Notes: generated by a model not told the origin, from the letters alone. 64,000 nt of DNA from Cupriavidus basilensis (GCF_000832305.1 NZ_CP010537.1:1674001-1738000); one strand, 5' to 3'; positions 1-7,949 are shown, counted from the first letter of the stretch. Made by a program: numbers and translations.

Positions 1-63
1 TGTAGCCAGCCGCTGACGCGCCATGGCGCGACGCGATGCGTCGCGCACCGGCTTGCCCGCTCA

Positions 64-462
64 TCATTCAGTCACGCCGTTCTCATGCAGCAACCGCTCG
101 CATTCGTCGAGCAGGTCGTGTGCAAAGGCCGACTGGTAATTGGGGTCCAGTGCTTCCATCATTTCGTGAGCGGTGTACAGCCCGGCCTCGCGCGAGAGCG
201 TGCCGGCGAGCTGGCGCGCGAACTGATCGCTCAGTTGCGACAGCAAGCGCCGCTCGGCCAGCGCCAGTTGCAGCCTGGAACGCGACAGCCACAGGCTCGC
301 GAGGGTGGCGCCCTGGGCATCGGTCATCCATTGGCGGTGTTCGTAGAATGCCGACAAGCGCTCGGCGGCGAGTGCAAACAGCAAGGCCTTGCGGGTATTG
401 AAGTCGAGCTTGAGCGCGGGGGCTGGCGCGGGAGCCGAAGCGCCGGGGGGAGAGGTTTTCAT
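64..462 (-). CDS. hypothetical protein, 132 aa
   Basis: Unrecognised soluble protein. No signal peptide or membrane segment is visible. After a short Ala/Pro-rich N-terminus (residues 5-16) the rest looks all-helical and charged, with Leu/Glu/Arg-rich stretches and an acidic end (ECERLL type). The ATG at 462 is chosen over an upstream in-frame TTG at 474; neither has a strong ribosome site. It is followed after about 80 bp, on the same strand, by the carboxylesterase reading toward it, so it could be the distal gene of that unit. Coding support comes from the continuous frame and a residue mix normal for this genome. No function is proposed. Confidence 0.6.
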   Translation of the reverse strand: MKTSPPGASAPAPAPALKLDFNTRKALLFALAAERLSAFYEHRQWMTDAQGATLASLWLSRSRLQLALAERRLLSQLSDQFARQLAGTLSREAGLYTAHEMMEALDPNYQSAFAHDLLDECERLLHENGVTE

Positions 463-541
463 GATGACTTGCAAATCGTGCGGTGGGGCGCGAGCCTACC
501 ACGCTATCCGCTATCCGATGTGGGGGCGACGTCCGTGCGGG

Positions 542-1228
542 TCAGGATTTCCCGGCCGCCGCGAAGCGCGCATTCAGCCAGGCGCCGATCGCCTTGATCT
601 CTTCCAAGCAGACCGAGTGAGACATGCGGTAGGTGTGCCATTCCACCTTGCAGCCCAGTTTTTCCACGGTGTCGCGCGCCAGCAGGCCGAGCTGCACGGC
701 CACCACATCGTCCTCGGTGCCATGTCCGGCAAAGATCGGCGTGGCGCGGTTGGCCTCGCTGAACTCGGCGGCAAGCATTGCCGGCGCGGGGATATAGGTG
801 GAAAGGGCGATGATGCCGCCCAGCGCTTCGGGATGCGTCAGGGCTGTGGTATAGGCCACGGCCCCGCCTTGCGAGAACCCCGCCAGCACCACGCGGTGGC
901 TGGGCACGCCGCGCTGGTTCTCCCGCGCGATCAGGGCGCGGATGGCATCGCGGGAGACCCGGATGCCGGCCTCGTCCGCATGGCGGCGGGCGTCATCGAG
1001 CGACTGGATGTCGTACCACGCCGGCATGACGTAGCCGCCGTTGCAGGTAACCGGGATGGCCGGCGCATTGGGAAACACGAAACGCACGCCGGGCGCGTAC
1101 GCCAGGCCCAGCTCCGGCACCACGGGCACGAAATCGCTGCCGTCGGCACCTAGCCCGTGCATCCAGATGACCGACCACGTGGGTGACGGCGTGGTTTCGA
1201 TTTCAATGGCTGGCAGCAGTGCGCTCAT
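542..1228 (-). CDS. Phospholipase/carboxylesterase family serine hydrolase
   Basis: A 228-residue alpha/beta hydrolase of the bacterial carboxylesterase/acyl-protein thioesterase family (EstB type), predicted cytoplasmic, hydrolysing short carboxylic esters. Visible features are the early WMHGLGADG oxyanion segment (about residues 23-31), the nucleophile elbow GFSQGG with Ser119, an acid in GTEDD (Asp173/174) and the catalytic His in MSHSV (His204). The length matches the family. The ATG at 1228 has AAGGAAC just upstream; longer in-frame starts would add an unrelated leader. The physiological substrate is not indicated by neighbours. The family call is secure; the substrate is unknown. Confidence 0.9.
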   Translation of the reverse strand: MSALLPAIEIETTPSPTWSVIWMHGLGADGSDFVPVVPELGLAYAPGVRFVFPNAPAIPVTCNGGYVMPAWYDIQSLDDARRHADEAGIRVSRDAIRALIARENQRGVPSHRVVLAGFSQGGAVAYTTALTHPEALGGIIALSTYIPAPAMLAAEFSEANRATPIFAGHGTEDDVVAVQLGLLARDTVEKLGCKVEWHTYRMSHSVCLEEIKAIGAWLNARFAAAGKS

Positions 1229-1470
1229 TTCGATGTTCCTTGTTCCCATATCCTGATCGGGCCCCCTTGCCGGCACGGCGAGCGTGCTGGGTGCCACTGC
1301 CCGGTGCGGGGCAATGCGTCTGTGCGGATGGCACTGGGGTGGCCGCGTGAGGCGGCAAGTATCGCACAGCGCCGGCGCGGTGCCGGCGGCTGGGCAATCG
1401 GGAACGCTTCAGCAAGCGCCGCGTGTCATGCGAGCGGATGGCCGCAGCGGCTTCAAGCCGCGCGGCCATG

Positions 1471-1492
1471 GCCTGACGGCAAACCGTCAGGC
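1471..1492 (-). terminator. Hairpin overlapping the stop codon of the 95-aa gene
   Basis: Perfect 9-bp stem GCCTGACGG-CAAA-CCGTCAGGC that includes the stop codon of the leftward 95-aa gene. No T-run follows in the leftward direction, so it is a weak or factor-assisted terminator candidate, or an mRNA 3'-end stabiliser. Confidence 0.4.
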
Positions 1493-1774
1493 TGCTGAAG
1501 GTACGGTAGGCACCGTGATGAGGCCGGGCGCGGAGCGGGGCGCTTGCGCATGCTCCGCGGCGACGGGGGCGCGCCGCTTGTCCACGACGCTCTCGACGCC
1601 AGAGGCGGCCACCTCTTCCAGGAAGGCGACGAGGTCGCGGTAGTAGTCGACCTGCATCTGTGCCTCCAGCAGGCGACGCTCGGCTTGGAATAAGGTAAGC
1701 CGCATTTGCTGCAATTCCCTTGCTGCGATTTTCTCCGGGGTGGGCGGACTAAACATGTCTGCAAGCGAACGCAT
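1487..1774 (-). CDS. Small conserved-type hypothetical protein, 95 aa
   Basis: Unrecognised small cytoplasmic protein. Residues 13-60 are predicted to form a long amphipathic helix or coiled coil (PEKIAARELQQMR onwards, rich in Leu/Gln/Glu/Arg) and the last 25 residues are Pro/Ala-rich and probably disordered. The start at 1774 is well supported by GGGAGG six bases upstream. It is transcribed in the same direction as the upstream flavin oxidoreductase but 170 bp from it, so co-transcription is uncertain. The stop codon sits inside a strong hairpin. A coiled-coil adaptor is imaginable, but no function is claimed. Confidence 0.7.
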   Translation of the reverse strand: MRSLADMFSPPTPEKIAARELQQMRLTLFQAERRLLEAQMQVDYYRDLVAFLEEVAASGVESVVDKRRAPVAAEHAQAPRSAPGLITVPTVPSAA

Positions 1775-1944
1775 GGCAACCTCCCGCTATCGACGGCTTC
1801 GAATTGAAGCTTCTGCCATGCAACCAATATAGTAAATAAACGCGCATTTCAGGCCCTGTCGCGCGCCGTCCACACGGTCGATTGCCGGCGCGCGGCGGCA
1901 GGAGTAGATTGATCGTCCGGTGTTTGCAAGGCAGCTGGCAGTGC

Positions 1945-3720
1945 TTACATGGCAAGCGTTCCCGGCTCCGGCTGTTTCATTTTTTCCAGGTAGCCGTGGA
2001 TCTGCGCGACCACCGCCGCGCCTTCGCCCACGGCCGCTGCCACCCGCTTGGTGGACCCCGAGCGCACGTCTCCGATTGCAAAGATGCCTGGCACACTGGT
2101 CTCCAGCGTGGATGCCGGCATGGTGCCTTCATGCGCCGTGTCTGTGCCCGTCAGCACGAATCCCTTTGCGTCCACGCGCACATTGCAGCTGGCGAGCCAT
2201 CCCGTATTGGGATCGGCGCCGGTAAACAGGAACAGATGCCGGACCGGCACCTCGGTCACACGATCGCTGCCGCGCGAGCGATAGGCGATGGTGGCCAGGC
2301 GTTCTTCCCCGCCCAGGGCTACGATCTCCGTGCCGGTATGCAGTTCGATATTGGGCTGGGCCGCGATGCGCTCGATCAGGTAGCGCGACATGCTGGCCTC
2401 CAGCCCCGATGCCCGGATGAGAATGTGCACGCGCTTGGCGTGCGCGGCCAGGAATACAGCGGCCTGCCCTGCGGAATTGCCGCCGCCCACCAGCACGACC
2501 TCTTCGCCGCTGCACAGGCGGGCTTCCACCGGGGAAGCCCAGTAGTAGACGCCGCGTCCTTCATAGCGATCGAGTGCGGCGATGGCGGGGTGGCGATAAG
2601 CCGCGCCGCTGGCAATGACCACGGTCCTGGCTGCAATCTTGCGGCCATCGCTCAATTCGATGCGCTGCGGATGCGTGCCGCAATGCAGGGCCGTCACCTG
2701 CAAGGGAATGGCAAGGTGCGCGCCGAACTTCTGGGCTTGCACAAAGGCCCGGCCGGCCAATGCTTGCCCGGAAATACCCGTGGGGAAGCCCAGATAGTTC
2801 TCGATGCGCGAGCTGGCGCCGGCCTGGCCGCCAGGCGCAAGGCTGTCGAACACCGCAACGCACAGGCCCTCGGACGCGGCATACACCGCGGTGGCGAGAC
2901 CCGCCGGACCGGCACCCACCACGATCACATCGTAGATATAGTCCGGGTCGAATTCGGGCAGCAGGCCCAGGCAGGTGGCAAGCTGGCCCGCGTCCGGGCA
3001 TCGCAGCACCGCGCCGCCTGGGCAGATCACCAGGGGAAAGTCGCCGGGCGCGGCGGCGGTGAAATCGAGCAGGGAGCACGCATCGGGATCGGTATCCGCG
3101 TCGACCACGGTATGGGGATAGCCGTTGCGCCGCAGGAACGCCTGCAGGTGCAGCAGGTGCGCGTCGCTGCTGCGGCCCAGCAGCGTCGGACCATTGCCGC
3201 GCTCGATCAGGCCAACGCGGCGCAGGATCAGCGCACGCATGATGCGCTCGCCCAGTTCGGCTTGCGCGACCATCAGTGCGCGCAGCCGATCGGGTGGAAT
3301 CGAGATGGCCTCGACGTCCTCCAGCGCCAGGCCGTCGACCAGCGCGGGCTTGCCCGATAGCTGCCCCACTTCGGCAAGGAAGCTGCCCGGTCCGTGCTCG
3401 CCGACCACCGACGCACGGTCTCGCGCGTCGCGCTGCAAGACGCGCACGCGGCCCCGCAGTATCACCACCATGCCGTGGGCGGGGTCGCCGGTGCGAAACA
3501 GGTATTCATTGGCGCGCCACTGCCGCAGTGTGCCGAAATGCTGGAGTCCCACGATCTCGGCGGCGGTAAGCAGGGGCCACATCTGGTGGCGCCGCGACTC
3601 CATTGGGGAGAACGCTGCGGTGGCTGCCTCCTGCTCGATGGCCAGCCCCGCGGCAACGATGGCTTGCGGGTCAGGGGGTTCCAGGCTTCCGATAGCGTTG
3701 TCTGCGTTGTCTGCGCTCAT
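1945..3720 (-). CDS. Cyclic-nucleotide-binding domain fused to thioredoxin-reductase-like flavoprotein
   Basis: A 591-residue two-part protein. The N-terminal part (about residues 50-180) is a Crp-type cNMP-binding fold, followed by a short thioredoxin-like linker segment. The C-terminal part (about 270-585) is a pyridine-nucleotide oxidoreductase: FAD motif VVGAGPAGLATA, NAD(P)H motif VLVGGGNSAG and the C-terminal FAD motif FAIGDVR. At the place where thioredoxin reductase carries its redox CxxC, this protein reads YYWASPVEARLC, so the disulfide is missing and it should not reduce thioredoxin in the classical way. The start at 3720 has GGAGG; an upstream frame extension to 3870 is not needed. 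A ligand-gated NAD(P)H oxidoreductase is inferred. Confidence 0.88.
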   Translation of the reverse strand: MSADNADNAIGSLEPPDPQAIVAAGLAIEQEAATAAFSPMESRRHQMWPLLTAAEIVGLQHFGTLRQWRANEYLFRTGDPAHGMVVILRGRVRVLQRDARDRASVVGEHGPGSFLAEVGQLSGKPALVDGLALEDVEAISIPPDRLRALMVAQAELGERIMRALILRRVGLIERGNGPTLLGRSSDAHLLHLQAFLRRNGYPHTVVDADTDPDACSLLDFTAAAPGDFPLVICPGGAVLRCPDAGQLATCLGLLPEFDPDYIYDVIVVGAGPAGLATAVYAASEGLCVAVFDSLAPGGQAGASSRIENYLGFPTGISGQALAGRAFVQAQKFGAHLAIPLQVTALHCGTHPQRIELSDGRKIAARTVVIASGAAYRHPAIAALDRYEGRGVYYWASPVEARLCSGEEVVLVGGGNSAGQAAVFLAAHAKRVHILIRASGLEASMSRYLIERIAAQPNIELHTGTEIVALGGEERLATIAYRSRGSDRVTEVPVRHLFLFTGADPNTGWLASCNVRVDAKGFVLTGTDTAHEGTMPASTLETSVPGIFAIGDVRSGSTKRVAAAVGEGAAVVAQIHGYLEKMKQPEPGTLAM

Positions 3721-3991
3721 GGCTGTAAGGCCTCCCGGTGGCACCGCGCTGGCGCCGGTGCGGATGAGTCGAGTGCTGCCGATGCGTGGGCGGGGATGCT
3801 CGGGCATGGCCCGGAGAGTTTGCTCGCGATGCCGCGATGCGGCAATCCCTCGTTGTCCGCGCACCCCCAAAAGCGTAGTACACGCGCGGCGTCAAGGGCT
3901 TGTAGCTCTGAATAGTGACTCATAAATACCTTTTCAGTTGGTACCGCTTATGTCATTGGTGGATATCGTAAGTACAACCTAGTAAAAACCC

Positions 3992-4020
3992 TTGACTATC
4001 TACTTACAGGTAGATAAGAT
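3992..4020 (+). promoter_or_regulatory. Sigma-70-like promoter with an internal palindromic operator
   Basis: TTGACT (3992-3997), 17-bp spacer, TAAGAT (4015-4020), reading toward the repeat protein at 4239. The spacer is almost filled by a perfect inverted repeat TATCTAC-N6-GTAGATA (3997-4016), the size and position expected for a TetR- or MarR-type repressor site. The cognate regulator is not identifiable in the window. The surrounding 3721-4238 region is noticeably AT-richer than the genes and holds no other convincing gene. Confidence 0.6.
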
Positions 4021-4115
4021 GTGTCCCATGGATGCCGCAACAAGGTAACGCTAAACAGACATGGCCCAGCCAGCCGGTTTCCAATGCAGCAAACAAGTAA
4101 CAAAGACGAAAGTCA

Positions 4116-4165
4116 TTTTTTTTGCTGCGCTTCTCTACCTAGTGATAGGTAAGAAGGCAAAAAAA
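4116..4165 (+). promoter_or_regulatory. Long imperfect hairpin in the 5' leader of the repeat-protein gene
   Basis: T8-GC, a 4-base bulge, CTTCT, one bulged C, TACCTA, loop GTGA, then TAGGTA, AGAAG, GC-A7. It lies about 90 bases downstream of the predicted transcription start and 74 bases upstream of the ATG at 4239. The A-tract follows rather than a T-tract, so it is not an intrinsic terminator in either direction. It may be an mRNA-stabilising or regulatory leader structure. Confidence 0.5.
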
Positions 4166-4238
4166 CGACGAACCAGCTAAAACCCGGTCCCCGCGGCCAA
4201 AGCAGACCCCCGGACCCATGCTTCGATTGGAGAACATC

Positions 4239-4655
4239 ATGAACACCAAGCTTTTTGCCAAGTCCCTGCTCACCGCCGCCACCCTCGCCGCAGCGTTCGC
4301 TGCTGGCCATGCCCAGGCCGCCGCAACCGTTACCGCCGACAAGTACGGCTATGAATACCGCACCCGCGACGTCTACAGCGATGGCGCCCGCAGCGGCAAG
4401 TTCGATGCTTTCACCGAAGGCGCGCGCGCGGGCAAGGCCGATCCGTTCACCGATGGTGCCCGCGTTGGCAAGACCGATCCGTACACGGAAGGCTTCCGTA
4501 CCGTCGCAGGCCTGGATCGCAGCGGCGTGTCGTCCGAACCCAGCCGCAAGTTCGACCCGTACACCGACGGCGCCCGCAACGACAAGCGCAACCCGTACTT
4601 CGACGGTGCCCGTAGCGGCGCACGGGACGTGTACACCGACGGCGCAAGGGCCTGA
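4239..4655 (+). CDS. Secreted protein of 12-residue DPYTDGAR repeats
   Basis: 138 residues. A clear Sec signal peptide (KLFAKSLL, then Ala-rich core, cleavage after AQA at about 27) precedes a mature part made of seven copies of an 8-residue core [DN]-x-[YF]-x-[DE]-G-[AF]-R at residues 44, 56, 68, 80, 106, 118 and 130. The spacing is exactly 12 within each block, with charged Gly/Lys linkers. The two blocks are separated by a Gly/Ser-rich insert (88-103). The start at 4239 is preferred because it opens the signal peptide; an in-frame ATG at 4218 would add seven residues. Predicted periplasmic or extracellular. The family is not recognised; the regular acidic/basic repeats suggest a ligand- or metal-binding or matrix role, which is inference only. 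Confidence 0.82.
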   Translation: MNTKLFAKSLLTAATLAAAFAAGHAQAAATVTADKYGYEYRTRDVYSDGARSGKFDAFTEGARAGKADPFTDGARVGKTDPYTEGFRTVAGLDRSGVSSEPSRKFDPYTDGARNDKRNPYFDGARSGARDVYTDGARA

Positions 4656-4662
4656 GTCAAAA

Positions 4663-4698
4663 CCGGTACCTCTCAGGTCTCGATGACCGAGGTGCCGG
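4663..4698 (+). repeat. Inverted repeat downstream of the repeat-protein gene
   Basis: CCGGTACCTC and GAGGTGCCGG pair with one mismatch around a 16-base loop, eight bases after the stop at 4655. There is no T-run. It may separate the repeat-protein message from the small downstream ORF or protect its 3' end. Confidence 0.35.
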
Positions 4699-4756
4699 AC
4701 TGCATGCATCACCCCGTGGCGTCACCGTAACGACGCGCGGATACCTGGAGCGCATC

Positions 4757-4858
4757 ATGAACCGTTGGCAGAGTTTCCGGATGTTGGCAGGCTGGGCGCT
4801 GGTTTGCGTTGCCAGCGGTTCCATGGCCACCGTAGTGGCACAGGCACTGCCAGCCTGA
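4757..4858 (+). CDS. Small hydrophobic peptide, 33 aa
   Basis: An ATG at 4757 preceded by TGGAG (spacing about 7) opens a 33-codon frame ending in TGA at 4858. The peptide is MNRWQSFRM followed by a hydrophobic stretch ending AQALPA, which resembles a bare signal peptide or a single membrane segment with a basic N-terminus. It lies between the repeat-protein gene and a strong terminator on the same strand, so it probably shares the transcript. Small size alone would not establish coding; the ribosome site, hydrophobic pattern and terminator placement are the support. Function unknown. Confidence 0.45.
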   Translation: MNRWQSFRMLAGWALVCVASGSMATVVAQALPA

Positions 4859-4926
4859 GGGTCCCCGGGATCCACAGCATCCGTGGTAAAGAAGGCATAG
4901 CGCAGCGTCCTCACGCTGCCTGCGAA

Positions 4927-4960
4927 TCGGCGCGCCCACTGTGGCGCGCCGAAGCTTTTT
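4927..4960 (+). terminator. Rho-independent terminator
   Basis: Perfect 10-bp stem TCGGCGCGCC-CACTGT-GGCGCGCCGA (4927-4952) followed by AGC and T5 (4956-4960). It ends the rightward unit that carries the repeat protein and the 33-aa peptide, just before the convergent EamA gene. Confidence 0.85.
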
Positions 4961-4998
4961 CCGGGCCGCTTGAGGCAGGGCAGGTCAATGCATTCTGT

Positions 4999-5895
4999 CT
5001 AGCTTGCCAGGCGCTTGCTCCATCCGCGCGCAATGCCCGTTGTGAGGGCGGTGCCGGCCAGGATCACGGCGCAGCCCGGCAGCATCGACGGGGTGATGCG
5101 CTCTCCCAGGAACAGCGCACCCCACAACACACCGAAGGCCGGGATCAGGAATAGCGCGGTCATTGCCCGCGCGGGTCCCGCCTTGGCGATCAAGCGAAAG
5201 AAGAGCACATAGGCCAGCGCGGTGCAGGCGGCGGTCAACGCGCCCAGCGCCAGCCACGCGTGCGCACTTGGCTGCGTGGCCGGCCACAGCCAGGCTGCAG
5301 GCGCGCACAGCAGCAGAGCCGATGCGAGCTGGCTGCCCGCTGCCACCGTCAGCGGCGGCACGTCCGCCAGGTACTTGCGGGTGAAGTTGGCGGAGAAGCC
5401 ATAGAGCAGGGCAGCGGCCAGGCAGGCCAGCGCAGCCAGGCCGGCGGCCTTGCCCGCGGCGCCTTGCTGCAGCCCAGCCTTATCCCACACTAGCCACAAC
5501 ACGCCGGCGAAGCCCAGGGCCAGCCCGGCTATGCGCGGCGCTTCCAGGTTTTCACGCAGCCACAGCCAGCCGATCAGCGCGGTAAACAGTGGCGTGGCCG
5601 CGGTGAACATGGCGGAAAGCCCGGCGGGAATGGTCAGCGCGGCAAAGCTGAACAGCACGAAGGGCAGCGCGGAATTCGTGATCCCTACCACGGCGATTGC
5701 CCACCAGCGGCGGCGCAGGCAGGCCAGCCCGCCCCGCCAGGCCAGCAGCGGGAGCAGCAGCAGGGCCGCACCGCCGGCGCGCGCGCCCGCCAGCGGCACG
5801 GCGCCGAACTCACCCGCACCCAGACGGATAAACAGGTAGGAGGCGCCCCACAGGGCGGCCAGCGACAGCAACATCGAAAGCTCGGAGCGTTTCAT
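4999..5895 (-). CDS. EamA/DMT-superfamily transporter
   Basis: 298 residues with about ten hydrophobic helices in two EamA repeats, an inner-membrane drug/metabolite transporter of the RhtA/YedA type that usually exports amino acids or related metabolites. The first helix (LAALWGASYLFIRLGAGEF) and the mid-protein helix pattern are typical. The start at 5895 is preferred because GAGGTGCCTGGAA lies before it; an in-frame ATG at 5910 lacks a ribosome site. It is divergent from the MocR-type regulator at 5978 across an 82-bp gap that contains palindromic and direct-repeat elements, so regulation by that protein is likely. The substrate is unknown; amine or amino-acid export would suit a PLP-sensing regulator. 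Confidence 0.9.
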   Translation of the reverse strand: MKRSELSMLLSLAALWGASYLFIRLGAGEFGAVPLAGARAGGAALLLLPLLAWRGGLACLRRRWWAIAVVGITNSALPFVLFSFAALTIPAGLSAMFTAATPLFTALIGWLWLRENLEAPRIAGLALGFAGVLWLVWDKAGLQQGAAGKAAGLAALACLAAALLYGFSANFTRKYLADVPPLTVAAGSQLASALLLCAPAAWLWPATQPSAHAWLALGALTAACTALAYVLFFRLIAKAGPARAMTALFLIPAFGVLWGALFLGERITPSMLPGCAVILAGTALTTGIARGWSKRLAS

Positions 5896-5942
5896 TTCCA
5901 GGCACCTCATGGGGGATGACAGGGCCAGGATAAGACGGCAAA

Positions 5943-5966
5943 CTGGTACCAGAAAAGAACCAGAAA
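5943..5966. promoter_or_regulatory. Candidate MocR operator between eamA-type gene and mocR-type gene
   Basis: A perfect palindrome CTGGTACCAG (5943-5952) runs into two direct copies of ACCAGAAA at 5948 and 5959, 11 bp apart (one helical turn), all in the 82-bp divergent gap. MocR-family proteins characteristically bind repeated half-sites of this kind. Confidence 0.55.
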
Positions 5967-5977
5967 TTAGGAAATTT

Positions 5978-7423
5978 ATGGATCCAGAGTTCGCCTTCCC
6001 GATCCGCTTGCCGGCACCCGGCTCGCGCCATTTGCTGCGTAGCCTGCACGGCCAGCTTAAGGAGGCAATCCTGGACGGGCGCCTGCGCCCCGGCTTGCGC
6101 CTGCCTGCTACGCGCGCGCTGGCCCAGGCCTGCGGCGTGTCGCGCAACACCGTGGTGGCCGCCTACGACCTGCTATTGAGCGAGGGCTATGTGGTGGCGC
6201 GCGATCGTGGCGGCACCTATGTGGCGGGGCTGTTGGCACCCGCGCGCGAGCCAGCCCCGCAGCCTGGCTCGCCCGGGGATGAGCGCCGGCTGGCCGCGTT
6301 CTGGCGCGCGCCGCCCTTGCCGCCTCGGGAAGCTTCGCCGCTGGTGCCGCGCTTTGATTTTCGCGTAGGCGTGCCCGGCCTGTCGGCATTCCGGGCAGAC
6401 CTGTGGGGGCGCCTGACGGCGCGCGCAATGCGCACGATGGCCCATGCGCCGGTGGCCTATGCCGACCCGCAGGGGCAGCCCGCGTTGCGCGAGGCCATTG
6501 CCAGTCACGTCTCGTTCGCGCGCGCGGTCGCCTGCCAGGCTGGCGACGTGGTGGTCACGGCGGGCGCGCAGCAGGCCTTCGACCTGCTGGCCCGCGTGCT
6601 GGTGACGCCCGGGCGCACCGTGGTAGCGGTGGAGGACCCGGGCTACCCGCCGGCCCGCGCGGCCTTTGCCGCCGCCGGCGCCCGGATCGTGCCGGTGCCG
6701 GTGGACGCGCAAGGGCTGGTGGTGGACCGGCTGCCTGCCGATGCGCGGGTGATCTACGTCACGCCATCGCACCAGTTTCCCCTTGGCCATGCCATGTCAG
6801 CGGCGCGGCGCGCGGCCTTGCTTGCGTTCGCGCAGGCGCACGGCGCGGTCATCGTCGAGGACGACTACGATGGCGAGTTTCGCCACGGCGAGCGCCCGCT
6901 CGACGCCTTGCAGACCCTCGATCGCGCCGAATCCGTGTGCTACGTCGGGACATTCTCCAAGAGCCTGTTTCCTACGCTGCGGCTGGGCTTCGTGGTGGCC
7001 CCACGGTGGGCCCGCCAGGCGCTCACGCTGGCCAAGCAGTGCAGCGACTGGCATTGCGCTGCCACCGCGCAGGACACGCTCGCCGCGTTCATCGCCGAAG
7101 GGCACCTGGCGCGCCACGTTCGCAAGATGCGCCGGCTCTATGGCGTGCGCCGCCAACTGCTGCTGGATACGCTGCGCGCGGATTTCAGCGGCCGGCTCGA
7201 TCCGGTGCCCTGCGCCGCCGGGCTGCATCTGGCCGCGCTATGCGTTGGCCATGCCGATCCAGAACCGCTGGCGCAGCGCGCGAGGGAGCAGGGCGTTGGG
7301 GTCTGGACCACGCAGGAGTACTACCTTGGCCCGCAGGATCGCCCGGGCTTGCTGTTCGGCTTCGGCGCGATCGACGAAGCGGGCATCGCGGCGGGGCTAA
7401 AGGCGCTGCGCAAGCTTTGGTGA
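5978..7423 (+). CDS. MocR/PdxR-family regulator (GntR HTH plus aminotransferase domain)
   Basis: 481 residues. The N-terminal winged helix (about 15-80, with LPATRALAQACGVSRNTVVAAYDLL) is GntR-type and residues about 120-480 are a fold-type I aminotransferase domain. The PLP-binding lysine is seen in TFSKSLFP, preceded by the EDDYDGEF segment that contacts the cofactor. MocR proteins use bound PLP and an amine ligand to control transcription and are usually not catalytic. The ATG at 5978 has AGGAAA before it; the frame runs upstream to 5909 without need. Divergent orientation with the EamA transporter makes that gene the likely target, with autoregulation through the shared operator. Confidence 0.92.
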   Translation: MDPEFAFPIRLPAPGSRHLLRSLHGQLKEAILDGRLRPGLRLPATRALAQACGVSRNTVVAAYDLLLSEGYVVARDRGGTYVAGLLAPAREPAPQPGSPGDERRLAAFWRAPPLPPREASPLVPRFDFRVGVPGLSAFRADLWGRLTARAMRTMAHAPVAYADPQGQPALREAIASHVSFARAVACQAGDVVVTAGAQQAFDLLARVLVTPGRTVVAVEDPGYPPARAAFAAAGARIVPVPVDAQGLVVDRLPADARVIYVTPSHQFPLGHAMSAARRAALLAFAQAHGAVIVEDDYDGEFRHGERPLDALQTLDRAESVCYVGTFSKSLFPTLRLGFVVAPRWARQALTLAKQCSDWHCAATAQDTLAAFIAEGHLARHVRKMRRLYGVRRQLLLDTLRADFSGRLDPVPCAAGLHLAALCVGHADPEPLAQRAREQGVGVWTTQEYYLGPQDRPGLLFGFGAIDEAGIAAGLKALRKLW

Positions 7424-7507
7424 GGGCCGGCGCGGTCGAGGCTGGATGCTCGGCACGCGAACCTATCACAGCGTGAGCATGGCCAGCCCGATGGCGCGAA
7501 CTTCGCG

Positions 7508-7945
7508 CTAACTCCGCGGTGACCGCGGCGCCTTCTTCGGCGGCGCGCCAAGGGCGCCGGACGCGGCGGCCTGCACGATGCGGCGGAAGGTGGGGCATTC
7601 CATGTGGCTAGGCGCCGGACAGGCGGCGGCGTGGCGCAGGCCGTCGCGCATGGCGCTGAGCTTCCTGATCGTCCTGTCCAGTTCATCCGCCTTGGCCGCG
7701 AGCATTTGCCGGTCGATGCGCGGCTGCCCCTGCGGCGCGAACATGAGGGCAATTTCGTTGAGCGCGAAGCCGGCGGCGCGCCCCAGCGCGATCAGCGCCA
7801 GCCGTTCCAGCACGCCGGCATCGAACAGGCGGCGCAGCCCGCGCCTGCCGGTAGAGGCAATCAACCCCTTTTCCTCATAGAACCGCAGCGTCGATGCGGG
7901 AACGCCGGACTGCTGCGCCACTTCGGCTATGTCTAGGCTTTTCAC
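7508..7945 (-). CDS. MerR-family transcriptional regulator
   Basis: 145 residues. The N-terminal MerR winged helix has the signature ASTLRFYEEKGLI at about 17-29, followed by the dimerisation coiled coil (about 80-108) and a Cys-containing tail with ACPAPSHMEC near 110-120. That tail resembles soxR-like members but lacks the CxxCxC-type 2Fe-2S cluster of true SoxR. It starts with GTG at 7945 with GAGG about eight bases upstream. It is divergent from the methyltransferase, and a SoxR-box-like palindrome lies directly before its start, overlapping its ribosome site, which implies autoregulation. The inducer is unknown; the two Cys residues could sense a thiol-reactive or metal signal. Confidence 0.88.
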   Translation of the reverse strand: MKSLDIAEVAQQSGVPASTLRFYEEKGLIASTGRRGLRRLFDAGVLERLALIALGRAAGFALNEIALMFAPQGQPRIDRQMLAAKADELDRTIRKLSAMRDGLRHAAACPAPSHMECPTFRRIVQAAASGALGAPPKKAPRSPRS

Positions 7946-7949
7946 CCTC

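Noticed and set aside
1882..3360. 492-codon open frame opposite the flavoprotein gene
   Set aside because: Antisense shadow in high-GC sequence; no ribosome site and an Arg/Gly/His-rich product.
4116..4165. Intrinsic terminator
   Set aside because: The stem is followed by A-tracts in both directions, not T-tracts.
4113..4712. 199-codon repetitive frame opposite the repeat protein
   Set aside because: Mirrors the DNA repeats of the real gene on the other strand; the sense frame has the signal peptide.
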